Assembly (NCBI GenBank): GCA_015657535.1
Contig: JADHZB010001533.1
Coordinates: 1 to 64,000 of the forward strand
From: Nephromyces sp. MM_2019
Taxonomy: Eukaryota; Apicomplexa; Aconoidasida; Nephromycida
Reading direction: 5' to 3'
DNA: 64,000 nt
A program made the translations under genes and the position numbers. Within the stretch, counting starts at the first letter, position 1, and the number at the start of each line of letters is the position of its first letter. The notes below the pieces were generated by a model. The model had not been told where the DNA came from, made no database searches, and saw only the letters and a program-made list of their open reading frames with translations. Of this stretch, positions 22,701 through 35,076 are shown piece by piece.

Positions 22701-25700
22701 TTCATCCGTAAAAATAGAGTTAAAAGCCAAATAGGATAAACCAATGAGCAGTGAAAGGGAGAAACATATAGGTAAAGGGCTATATAGTTGCAAGGAAAAA
22801 AAGATAAAAAGTTTTTATCAATGAAGCTGCTTATGCTTTACTATCTCTTTTGGTCGATTTATTATATCTGCCTAAACCCATGCAAATAAAAAAGTATACG
22901 GCAAGAATTCATGTGCACTAAAGATAAAAGGAATAGGAATAACCAACAGTTGCCAAAACGCATCGAAATAAAGGGGTAAAACTTATTCATCTTAGCGCAA
23001 TGCCACTCGGGCGATAAAAGGTAAAGACATGGAAAAAGCTATATATGCGTCTCCTAACTTATAGAAGATAAATGAAGTACTTGCTAGCAACAACTACGGG
23101 TCAACCGGGTTATACGTATCCTGAGCCCGATGCTCGGATCACTAATTCTTCTCCATGCATAGAAGGCTTAGTTCATATTTAAATCTCAACGGTTTATAGT
23201 CACTTTTTGCAGGGCAATATTCCGGCGGATTATAAGCAGCAGCTGAGGAAAGTGTACAAAAAACTGGGATTTGATGCTCCATCGTACGAATTACTTTATC
23301 GTTTATCATTGGAAGTAAGAAAATACTCTTTTTTCTGAAGGTGTAACAATATTCAGGGCACGGGCATTTATAGGGCTTAGGTACCGCAAGCTCAGCATTT
23401 GATTATGGTGCAGGTCTCCTCGCGTGAAATTACATGATGCAACTATCCTCACAAGCGATTCACGTTCCAATACTTTAACTTCAAGCTGAATATAAAACTC
23501 ATGCATAAAGCAATATTTTTAACGACTCTCATTAAGGTCTTGTGCTATTTCAAGATTAAGGCTGCTTTTCAATCGTGAAATTCATCTCTCCACTACCTTT
23601 TATACTGACTCGTACTGAAACGCACAGTGTTACTAATAGTACTGTTTATTCCCATAATTCGCTGGACATAGCTATATAAGTATCTTCATGTGCCACCCTC
23701 CAATATTTCTTCCAAACTCAAAAAGGGTGATACGAACCCCAGTGGTAGTATTCATGCCAACTCCATGGGGAAAGGAACTCAAATCATATCTAAGGCAGCC
23801 CAAGGCTTGGATGATAAAGACAAATATTCAAAGGAAATTAGAGAAGCCATTCATTGCTGGGTCCTCCTGCGCAAGGGAGGGTTACGGGGCATTCCCGAAG
23901 ATATCTTGATTGAGCCAGTCAGCGGTGCGCAATATTGCTATTCTGAGTAGACATAAAAGCTCTCTGAATTTGATTTGCTCTACAGCACTTAGCGATTGGG
24001 AAATACAAGCACCCCGATGCAAGGAAATTAAGTATAGTGCAGTAGCTAGCAAGAAACTGGTGATATTACAGTATATAATACGTATAATGCTATGCGATTT
24101 GGCCCTTTATAAAATATGCTTTGACGTGTTGTTGCATACTCCGGTGATAAAGCCTTTGCAGCTTGTCATGGCATTGCGTAGCCAAATTAGAAGTGTGTGA
24201 TTAGCCTATACTTTTTGTGTGAGCCAGTATAAAGCAGCAATGAGTTTCTCTCAAGCTGACTTGGCAAGTTTTCGCGTGTTAGGTAATAGATTTTTTAATA
24301 CGCATCCCAGGGTCTCAAAAAATGGTCCTTAGAGCGTGATGCATTCAATTACCGCCGGCACAAGAATCATCCCTAACTGTTTACAAAAAGTTCTGATATT
24401 CCGAAGCTCGATACTCCCTTTTAAATGCCAAAAATTTAATTTCAAGAACCGGCTTTAATGCTACAACTGCATGCGCATGCGCATACTTTTATATTTTCAA
24501 ATCATGTAGCCGAATTATCTCTGAAGTCATCTCAATGGAGTCGCTAAGCTTTTTTCAAGGCATAATCAGATAGATGCCCTGTTTTTAGTATTCCTTCTTC
24601 ACAGCATCTACAAATATTTTACCCGTAAAAAAGCATAAAGTGCAATATTTTGACGATGCGAATATCCTGCAGGGGTGGCGTGCCCGTTAGCATCTGGAAC
24701 ATCGGTTAAAGAAGTAAAATTTCTCTGGAATGAAAGCACTTACTGGGTACGTGGTTGAAGATGATCTTTGCAAAAAACATGGAGTGCTGCATTTCCTGTT
24801 CCCTTCTTATTTTACTTATTGAAACCATATTTATAGCAAAACATTATGCATGCATCAAGTTCGCTTTACACGGAGCTCTCAAGCAGATTTTATGTGGCAT
24901 GATCTGATTTCTACCGTAGTGTGCAGGGCTGCTAGTGATCTGCACAGTTTATGCAATATAAGGTTGCCTGACGTACCACTGTAGACCCGGGGGTCAGCAG
25001 CGCTTGGCTATCAAATTGTTAATATGAGGCTACTCTCATCCTCCTAAAACACTGTATCGTCGTATCAGATTTGCGTTCCAGGTACGAACTGCTAGAGAGA
25101 GAGCCTCACAAAGAGCTTCCGAACAACTTGTAGACTTTGACACATCTGGCGCCTTTCAGTCAGTGATTAACTTTGAAGAGGCTAGTGCAATTCCTGTGTA
25201 TGCTTATACTAATAGAGGCTGCGAGGGCATCAGAGTTCTTAAGGAAATTTACGTATGGACAATGTGATAGGCTAAATACGTTATGTCTCTAGGCTTTATT
25301 TTATTTCCTATAAAAATACCATTATGTAAGTATTTTTTTTCCATTACCTGGACAAAAAATTTTGGTAGTTGGCAGTGCTTCTTCCCGCTGGCTTTCCCAT
25401 GGTTTGTGTGCTACATTTTTTGTGGACGGAGTACGAGCAGTAATGTCCAGCTTATTTGTAAAGGAGCGAGATTGCTATCACAGGACTTAACTTGGCATAG
25501 TGAAAAAGTCAGTAAAAATGCTTGTCTATACTAATATAGCAATCCTAAGGGAAAGTACCCAAAATATATTAGATCCTGCACTGAAAGAACATAAAGTTGT
25601 AGCGGAATTTCAGTGATAGAGTGGCTAACTTGAGGGCTAACAATATAATGGTGGACACGCCAGAAGGTAAATTGTATCTATTATGAAGCAGCGAGTTTGC

Positions 25701-28700
25701 TATAGAACGTGGCAGCTTCACGCTAGGCTAAAATGCTCGGGATGCACAGTGAACCAAAGGATCAACGCACTAACTTTAGCGGAGCATCATTAAATATAAC
25801 GCGGTGTTGTCAATAGCAAAACTGTTGCGGGGGTACGCTACCTGCAATAAAATTACGGCTTACTGGATAACAAAAATATCTACTTCTAGCCTGAGCTGTG
25901 GAGTACTCTTTAAAGTATTGCTCTTACTCAATACAAGCTTCCTCTTAGGGCTACACTTAAAAATAGTAACACTGTTCTGCTAAAGCGTAGGACCTGTAGA
26001 GGGAATATGAGCTTTTATGCACAAATAAAGCCTGGGCAAGTAGACTCCAATTCCACAGATAAGAACCTGTATGGGTTCACATAAATGGAAAGCAATGTAT
26101 GCTAATATAGCTTTGCAAATATTATATGTGCAGCTTCTATCAGCAACGTAGAGCTAGCAAAGCTCATCCCTTTTTTAACTCAAATAAATGCATACAGCAT
26201 CGATTGAAGTATCTACAACCCGAAGAAAAAGAAAGATCGCAGAAGGAAAAAGATCAGCAGGTTAGCTGCATAGCATTACTGTGATGCCATAGAGATAGGT
26301 AATATGCATCCTACATAAGGAAAAATTGTGATCTTAGTCCACAATATAGGACCCATGATTCTTGAAAGCTCTAACTCATGCGATAATACGCTCTCTATCT
26401 CAATTGATGGTACATTAAAACAAGGCTAAATTGAAGCCTAAGGGATTTATGGCAGTGCACATACCATGCAGCTGGGAAGAAAAAGCATTACATTCATGGT
26501 GGTTACCTTCTACCCTAAAGCCAGAACTGCGAATCGGTGAGAGACTATTGCTTTATATGGAAAAACTTTTTGTTTCGAATATCTGAAAGGATGCCAGCTT
26601 CTTGAAGGAATTCCCTATTGGCATGGCTACTTCTTGGTGCGGAAGTTTAGACCTTTCCAACATTATTTCGATAGCCAATGAAGTTTCCGAACCTTTTCAC
26701 TCCGATATATCTATGGAAAAGAATGCTAGAGTACATGGTGCGCTTATACCTATACTTTTTCTTTTCTAAATATTGAGTATATGCAACGGTGTCTGAGGGA
26801 AGCATGGGGATTAAAGAGAAGATGCATGCCGCTTATGCTGTGGAGTTGTGCACTCATTTTTCTGATCAATTAAATGAAGTGCAATCACCTAAATTAGGTA
26901 GTGCGTACTACCTACAAAAAAAATGAAGGCTCCATGAAAATCAAACTAGACGTGAAAGACAGCACATGTACTTCTCAAGCGTAAAAAAATGTTCCTTTGA
27001 GGCATCGATACACTTTTAAAGCCTTAATATTCATTTTATTAACATAGGGTGCGGCCGCAAAGATTTTATAAAGTGATTTCTTAAGTATCAATTACGGTGA
27101 GCAGATCCTGACCTTTGCATTTAATGTTGTAAGCCTTTTGTTAAATAATTTTTCAGGAGGAATAATTTACGCCGATGGAAGTAGAATTTTTGAGAAATTT
27201 CAATTCACAAGCGAGGTATCTCTACATTGAAAAAAAAATTATTGTACATTATTTGTGAGGTCAATAGAATTGAAGAAGTCCTCTAAAGATTTATTTTCCA
27301 GCAGTAAAAAATAAATGAAATCCCCTTTTAGCGTCATATATAAGGAACTCGGCTATAGCATCACTATGCAACCATGCAGTTGGTGATATCACTATTCTTA
27401 TGTGCTACCACAATCCTTTTACCACCAGTTATCTTTTGAGTAGCCCATGTTGCTTCAGTTTTCCGGCTCTGTATGGGTCCTTAAAACACATTAGAGCTGA
27501 TACTAAGCAAAAAAATAGACGTCGGGAACATCCAGGTGTAGAAGCAGCAGTTCTAATTAAAATGAAAATAGCAATTGTTTAAAATAAAACACTTATCCCC
27601 TTACAAAACAGGAAAATGCAATTTTTGTGCTTCAGTACACGGAGAGGGATACACTATTTTTTGCATAGTGCATGTAATTCGGCATATACACCAGTGCATC
27701 ACGAAAATGCTGCTTCGCGAATACAGCACCACAAAATTAGAATAGTTCCGCACACCCAAAGATGAGTGTATGTATATATGTGAACGCTATGAAATCTAGA
27801 AAATTTGCAAGGAAGATAGTGATGCAAAATAAGATTGTGCCTCTTAAATATACAGCGTAGAATGAGTAGTTTAAATCCACACGTCCCCGCTCATAGCCAC
27901 TTAAGATACAAATAATAAAACATAATTCTACGGATGAGCACTAGTACCAGCGCACACACAATGTACCTCCGCTCATTATCTTGTGCAAGTTATAAGATTT
28001 GGATATGCATAAACTAAAAAAGCATTTCCTATACTCAGTAGTTACACTACCCGCATAGAAAGATTCTGCAAACAACCCTGCACATAGTATTTAGACCTGA
28101 GAATATGCTAATTACTCCCCAAAAATATATTTCTGTGAACCAAGGCTTCTCGCATAGGGCTAAAAAGTAGGGTCGGCACAGTATCTGGCATGGATTCCAA
28201 GATAAGCCGAATCTCTGAGAAGTACTCAAACCGCAGGTACCGCTAAGCGACACCTTCCACTATCTGCCTACTTTTTAAATGAACTTTTTGTGTGCAAAGG
28301 CACTGCACATTTTTTTTTGATACTTCTGATAAAAAAATCATGAAAGGCTCCGTGCGGTTTGCATAAATTCGACTCTTAAACGATTTTCCTGCAAGCCAGG
28401 AAAAGATTTCGTTGAATACATTTTTGGATATCTTTTTTGCTTTGTGAAATTCGATACGTAGGCGTGTACTTGGTCGCTTTAATCAAATTAGGCTTTCCCT
28501 GTTTGTAGGCGCATATACGCTTTGCTTAATGCATTGCTATACGTATAGCTAACCCCATAGGTACATTTATAAGCATGTGCATTTGATCGTTGAATTTTTG
28601 AGCTTTGCCGCGTCAAGTTACTGCATGCTGCTTCATAGGCGTACTTGAATGCAAAATTACTTGCGTAACTTCCTGCTTATGGGTAAAGCACCACTTGAGC

Positions 28701-31700
28701 GAGGTCGTGCCTCGTAAGGGCAAAGCCGCAAGAGCACTTCTTTGCGGGTTACATCATCAAGTGGTACGAATTTGTAAATAATGATTTTGCATATGCACAT
28801 GAAATTTTTTCGCTTCTGTCTGTACATTTTCGAGTGAAATGCAAATCTGTTTCTTTAGCTTACCATGGCATGAAGCCGCTCGCTTTTACCCATCTATTTT
28901 GGGCGTTCATATCTTGTGTACTGCTTCAACCGATGGCTGCACTCTATAATAAGTTACCTATAATGAATTCAACTCATTTCTCATATAGCTTTTCCCAAAG
29001 TTACTACTCAATGTATGTATTTTTGCTACTAATCGCGAATACGAAATTCGCCGGTTTATAGGAGAGAATCCATTTGTTTTTTCAACAGCGATGAACTTTT
29101 GGGAAGAGATATAATGGCTAGCGTCCCTTCCATCACTGAATTTTTTGACAGCGGAAGAAGTGATAGTTTAAAAGAACTCCGCATGGTAAAAATTATATGC
29201 ATATATGGTTCAAGCTAAGCTAGAAATCCCAAAAAAAATTTTACACAACAAAAAAAATTTGCTGCGTAAATTGCCTTTAAAAGTTGAAAAATATCACAAT
29301 AAAAGTCAATATGAGACATATTCTTCTCTACTCCTTCCCAAAAAAAACTTATAGGTCAGAAAAACCCCTAGAGTATTATTTAGCACTACTCAGGAAAACA
29401 TAAATAGTGCTTTTACTGTTATAACTCAATATAGGGATGTACCACACTTCTTATATTGTTGCTAGTATGCAATTGTTGTTATAATTTGTTTTGCCTGAAG
29501 TAAAGAGTGTCTACTATATAGATTAATTTTATATGGTGTAACGTTTTCATAGAAATTTCATGAGAAAAAATGGTGAACCATTTTTGCGAGCATCTTCAAT
29601 TCCCCTGAAAGACCAGTAATAATCCCTACCATTCACACAAAAACAGAGCAAAAGCAGATTCGAAGCAACCTTCTACCCCTTCAGGTGAGAACAATGCGCT
29701 CCAATTTACGGAAATCATATTTTATTCTTGATCAGTAAACTTAGTTGCGGTAAATGAATACATTTAGGTGTCGCAAATTTATTCAATTTTGGATTTATAA
29801 ATTTTTTGCATGTGGAACCTAGCAATATCTACCCGCACCTTACCACCAGAATAAAAGTTATATCAGCTAAATATCTTCATTACACATATATAGTATATGT
29901 CAACAAGGTAGCTCATGCATCTAGCCTAAAAAGTAAGAGAAAACTCTAAAAAAATGGCTTTCAGTGAGGTTTATAAAAACATGATCATATGCGTTTTATC
30001 AGGTCTGACCAGCTAACGAGGCTTAACATTATGGTAAAACGTGAAAAAATGCATTTATATGGGAGGAATAGTTTTTAGCAGGCCATACGTATATTTTACC
30101 TTGATATTCTCTAATATGATCACTTGTGTAGTAATATATTATAATATGAAATATTGACTTAGTTCCCCAAGACTATGTCTCCCCTACGATGTGTAAAAAA
30201 ATTTACAGGGAGCAGCAGTGCTACGAATATGTATACACCAGCAATTACGTGCACTTGAAAATATCATAATCGCACATGCATAATGAGGTGTAATTTATAT
30301 CATTACACTAAATAGTGAAAAAAATTATATACTTGCGGGTCATTAAACGGGTAAAACCAAGAACACGTAGGTAAACGGAAAAACGGCAATAAATGAGGAA
30401 CAGCTTCTTCGGGGTATATTTTTGCACCTCCTCGCATTGCACCTAATGCATCGTAAGCATGAATAAGGATTTTTTGAGTGAAATTAAAAAGAAAATCGTC
30501 AGTGTAATATTTTTAATTAGTTTGTAGTTATGGAACGCTAAAAGTAGAATATAATATGGCATCGCATATTTCCACTCTAAACGGTTAGTGAAGCATCAAA
30601 TGGCAGTCACTGTTGCGCGATACCACAGATAGCTCCGGACGCTTTAGCACTAAAAGTAAAGCAGTGGTTCCAGGATTCCCACGAAGGGTAAGCTAGTGAG
30701 ACTATTCTCGCACAGCAATAAAGTTCATTTTAGTTGTATTCGTGGTTATTTATCACGTACGAGAACAACTTTATGCTAGGAAGCCGATAGAAATATATAC
30801 AATACACCTTCACTTTAGAGCTTCTGATAAAAGTTGTAAAAAAATGTGTTTAAACGTACTTCCGGGATCACGAAGTTGCTATGATACCCTCTAGCTATAC
30901 CGATAAACAGGAAGAGGAGCATATCATCTATTTTGAAGTTGCAAAAGAAGGTTGAATTTCTTTGTTTTGAAGACTTCAGAGGCTGGATTGTGCGCAATGT
31001 AAGCTTAAGCTGCATCTCTAAGCGCATAGTGGAAGTCGTGGTATTAGTTTTCAGAACTAGCTAGCATAAAATCTGCACAATACTATTCATAGATATATCT
31101 TTCGTTGACATCCCCCCCTTGCGATACTCTGGATATAATGCTACGTCATTTATTTTGTTCACAAAAAAGGATCTAGATCTCTAGCTTGTGAAATGGTTTC
31201 AACACATAGTAGCGATTCATGCAAAGACCGAATTTAGAATCTACACAGGTTTGAAAATTTAGTATTCACAAAGGGTAATGTCTTGACTATATGCACCACT
31301 TGGAGATATACGCGCATACAAAAAGGCCGTGAACACACCACCATGATAGGTATAATAGTAGTGAACTTGCGTCATGAATGCATAGTATAAAGATTTCTGG
31401 GAACGCAATACACCTAGACTGACTCAGTTCATGAAGCTCCATTTTTATCATAACCCTGTATAAACCGTATATTCATCGTAGAGCTTTACAAATAAATTTT
31501 TTTCTAATGCACCAAAATTAATTTCACCGTGGATTGTGTTAGAAACTGCATTTTGAGAGGAGCGACAACTATGAGAGACTGGCGTTTCAGTACGGAGCGA
31601 TAAATACACGTGTAAGCCAACATAAATTGTAAAATTTTGCGTAAGGAAATGGTTTTATACATTATAACTTCGTATTGAATATAGTAACCCTCCTCTTATT

Positions 31701-33680
31701 CTCCTTATCATTTCTCTACGGGAAACTGACACCGCTCGTTTCAATACGCCATTTTATTCAAAAAAATTTCCACGTATCAGTAAACTTTCGATTAATCCAA
31801 TATCAAATTAATAAAAACCTATTCTCATAAAAAAACCCTTATGCTTTCTCTACCTTCGGTCTAAATACTCGAAATACGATTGACAATGTTGCGTCCGAAA
31901 CAAAATATTTTCCTGCAAACTAAGCTCCCCTTGGTATATCATTAGCCTTTTTTCCTGTGGTTTCTTATATTTTTGTTAATTATAGGAAAAACCCATAGTA
32001 GAGGGTGCGTGCAAGATTACAATTTTTCCGCGAGAAGGCGCAATTCGAGTGGGATTCTTTAATAACAAAAGAAAGCTGCTCATTCCCTCGTGGTATCTGG
32101 TCAAGGTAAACTTTTGGTAGATGTCAAATCTACCTGCGTATAGATATGAATAAAAAAATAAATAATTGTATGTTCCTGACTTGGCAGCGCGTTCGCAGAA
32201 GTAGCTTGCGAAATTTACCGCATAAAGAGCATCACGCACCTCTGTTTTCGGACACCATGACTGCAGTTTATACGTTTGCGCCACGTCAGCCTCACTCTGG
32301 TAATACGATTTGCCATTAATTCTGTAGGCGTTAGCCGTATAATGTAGGCGCTAAAGTATAATCCATCTTGGGATAAATACTATCTATGAGAACTCTCACA
32401 GTTACGACAGTCAGTAACGCCCCATGGAAAAAATTGTACGCTATTACAATAAGAACTCACAAAGCATATTCTGATGCTCTATACCTTTGGTGCTATTTTA
32501 AAGTTCGCATGCAAATTTTCTTTATGCTTTCTGTTAATGCTGGTAGGTTCCTGGTGCTAACTTGGAGTTACGGGCGGACCCAAACTATGCGAAGTACTCA
32601 ACCAGTCCCCATAATTTGAGCAATGAAACAGTAAGGAGGGGTGCATGATCTTCGTCATGTACAAAAATATTCCTCACGCATATCTTTTGGATTTACAAAA
32701 GATCCATTACCATGATATTTCCGTGATATACACCCAAGTTTTTAATATTAGGGTGCAAGCAGACTTAGACCTTACAAATCACAGTAAGATATGGGTATAT
32801 CAATTATACTAGTTCACGCGGCAATATGCTTAGAAAATGCTCAAGAATTCAATTTTCACGTTGAAGTGAATTTTTGGGTAGTCCAGGGAACTAACCGATA
32901 TTCTATCCTTGTCACTGGCGCACCCAGTAGTATTAATTTAATCAAATAACAAAAAAAGAGATTTCAAAGGACTAGGGCAGGAAAACATACTGGCCGACAT
33001 TCCCTGCTTTCATTATAGTAAAAAGGTTGAACAAAGGGGGCCTAGAAGCCCATTCGCTCTAAAAAAGAGATTTAGTGCACATAGAAAGCTCCCCTCGAGA
33101 GCAAAAGCACAATACAAAAAGAAACTTCCTCTTAACAAAAGGAATGCCTTCAGAAAATAAAGCTCCTCCTCTTCAAAAAAAATATGCTCGAGAGCTACAG
33201 AAATAAGCAAATACTTCAATTACTTGAAATTTTTCAGGTGAGAAACTTGCTCAAGAAATGCATTAGTATTGATTTTGGGGGCCAGCATATGCTTTAACAG
33301 TAGCTTTTAAGAGTTACGACAATAGCAACCATTTTAATACATTCAGCCAGCGACGAAAATGTTGAAAAAAGGCAAATTTTAGTGAATATTAAGGGCAGAG
33401 ATTATGCTATCCATGTATAGTACACAATAGCAGCTTGATAAACATGGAGTAACAGAGCTACGCTACACTAGGTAAACATACACAGCTGTGAATTCATCAT
33501 TTACTCTAATATTTACGTACGCAGCGACGCTGGGAAGATTTAAGAACAAGGATAGGGGAAGAAAAGAAGGGCATAAATGGAAAGCTACGCCAAACACCAA
33601 GTCAACTAGAAGTTCCGCCATCTATTACTTCAAATATCCAAGACATGCCGCTGCAAGAGGACGAAAAAAATAACCACTGA
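19763..33680 (+). CDS. 19-exon gene for an unrecognised 688-residue protein
   Basis: Exons: 19763-19861 (ATG), 20336-20454, 21395-21518, 23213-23314, 23681-23917, 25082-25252, 26590-26737, 27157-27215, 27695-27744, 28859-28915, 29089-29185, 30629-30687, 30911-30998, 31986-32105, 32188-32299, 32402-32502, 32547-32630, 33154-33237, 33525-33680 (TGA). Every junction keeps the frame and the total is 2067 nt. The start has an in-frame stop just upstream and reads MIATELTSWNSRCSVNNADE. Helical, charged segments follow (AAKIFHLVECL, SYELLYRLSLEYL), then a compact basic/aromatic part (CKITIFPREGAIRVGFFNNK, KLLIPSWYLVKRVRRSS), ending in an acidic tail. No signal peptide or membrane span, and no domain I know. 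Weakest junctions: donors at 23918 (GTCAGC), 27745 (GTTCCG) and 32503 (GTTCGC, 44-nt intron), and the acceptor at 33153. Several introns exceed 1 kb. Confidence 0.68.
21701..22492 (-). CDS. 263-codon open frame antisense within an intron; hypothetical protein
   Basis: An uninterrupted ATG-to-stop frame on the minus strand lies wholly inside the 21519-23212 intron of the 19-exon gene. The length is well beyond what chance predicts at this base composition (by my rough estimate far less than one such frame in 64 kb). Residues about 17-40 are hydrophobic (LLRVVTPAKIVRILILLCSV) and could act as a signal anchor; the C-terminal third is basic and Ser-rich (SKRKAEILVA, SPLKRVNHSRFSRRS-like). I recognise no domain. 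Isoleucine and lysine are frequent, as in the surrounding A+T-rich DNA. It could be a nested gene or an accident of local composition. Confidence 0.35.
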   Translation of the reverse strand: MCHAKEKSFICFFNLFQLLRVVTPAKIVRILILLCSVVLNETSRVELRGPRGIPHTGCHAKIYIAPYKKGYLLNDFLVLKSGKIYQNCKNHTIAHVIKSKIHLVKIIKPFSGKTIFLKININIRSELKIILSINCSFVLPSFQRCDLFQFSHTHSIHRIHCATIMMLKASLFRTSSLAERQIGVAVIFINFKAEANIAVSTPQKCASSSKELQLESILDFSKRKAEILVARDTSNKSNISFSTFSPLKRVNHSRFSRRSNVCD

Positions 33681-35076
33681 AGACGATAAAAAGTGAAAAA
33701 TCAGCCCATAAAACAATTTACAAGATTACATAGGAATATATAAAGAAACTTATCCATTAAAAAAATCAGCTGCAAAACGAAGCGAAACAAAGGGAAATAA
33801 AAGCAGTCAAGAGGCTCACGATATGCATCTAAATATGATAAAATATGCTTACACTATATATCCTCATTAAGAGCTAGGCGGTCTTTCTACATAAAAAAAA
33901 ATAGTTGATAGCAAAGACTCAGAATAATTTGCGAAGATGCAGACTATACTAATCTAAGAAGCAGACTATACCAATATGCTAAGAAAATTGTTTTTTTGAG
34001 AGGATGCATAATATTTGGAAGCACACACTGCTTTTTAATCGATCCATGTTCATCGGAAAGAGCCTAGGAAACAAATTCAGAGGGGCAACAATGTGCTGTA
34101 CGCATGAAGGCTTAACTAAACCATCCAAAAGCACACATGCATCATCTCAGCAACTAAAAAAATCTCAAGTAAACAAAAAAAAGATAGCAAAAGCTCTTTA
34201 AAGTTGCTAAATGACGAAATCATAAGCAAATAAGAAATATACTAAATGGAGTAACTCAATCAGGTAATGAACTGCAAAGATGCTTATTCTCAAGGAATTA
34301 AGGCATCAATGAAACAATAAAGTCCAATCACAAATTTCTTCAAGAGGTGATCTCATGCAAAAGAAGTTAACTTTACGTGAATACCATGTATATACATAGC
34401 ATCAACAAAAAAATACGAGCAGTCAATGGAATAAACGATTTGACTCAAAAATCGCATAGAAATATAATTTTGGGCTATGAAAAGGACTCAATACTTCAAC
34501 CTCATTCTTATTGTATATCGAAGCAAACAATTATATTTACAAGCATGCAGTTTCATACTAGATGTCAAGATGATGATACACAGTTCTTCGTGTTATCCTT
34601 TGGAGCCTTTCACAACCTCAAAAAACAGTAGCAAGCGGAGAAATACGTATACAAAAGAATCTATGTAGCAAACAGAAATTTCATGCCGTTGTATCTGCAA
34701 ACTTAGAGGAGCTCATCGGAAAACAAAAGAAAAAAGGTAAATGCGCATGCAAACACACTTGAAGATAATGCGAAAACTGGTATTATACAGGGAAAAACTA
34801 CATAGTGTGAAAATTTTGCTTCGGTAGCGTCGTTTCTATTCGCTTATCAATTGTCAGCAATTTCAAGAGATTGAATGCTGAGTAGATGTTAAAAACAAGG
34901 TCACTTTCAAAGCCTATATGATGGATTTCGCTGGAAAGCTCATCCGGTCATATATTCTATACCCTGTTAAAACACCCCATTCTTGAATATATATATATAT
35001 ATTCAAGAATGGCATAGTTTTAAATAGAAACTACAAATCAGGTTTTCCTTTAATTTACATACATCTTATAGAGGGC
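33681..35076. other. Intergenic region between convergent genes
   Basis: This separates the 3' end of the 19-exon gene (+) from the 3' end of LST8 (-). Apart from the palindrome at 34977-35012 it has only short open frames. The two 3' untranslated regions and polyadenylation signals must lie here; several AATAAA occur but I cannot assign them. Confidence 0.6.
34977..35012. repeat. Perfect 36-bp palindrome with an AT core
   Basis: Eighteen bases (CCATTCTTGAATATATAT) are followed immediately by their exact reverse complement, with no spacer. The position is 65 bp past the LST8 stop codon and about 1.3 kb past the stop of the convergent 19-exon gene. It could form a cruciform or an RNA hairpin in either 3' transcript; a role in 3'-end formation is only a suggestion. 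Confidence 0.9.

Noticed and set aside
33076..33160. Alternative terminal exon reading AHRKLPSRAKAQYKKK to a stop
   Set aside because: It starts in phase 2 with no exon left in that phase once 30911-30998 is included, and it overlaps the in-phase exon 33154-33237 that continues to the well-supported last exon.
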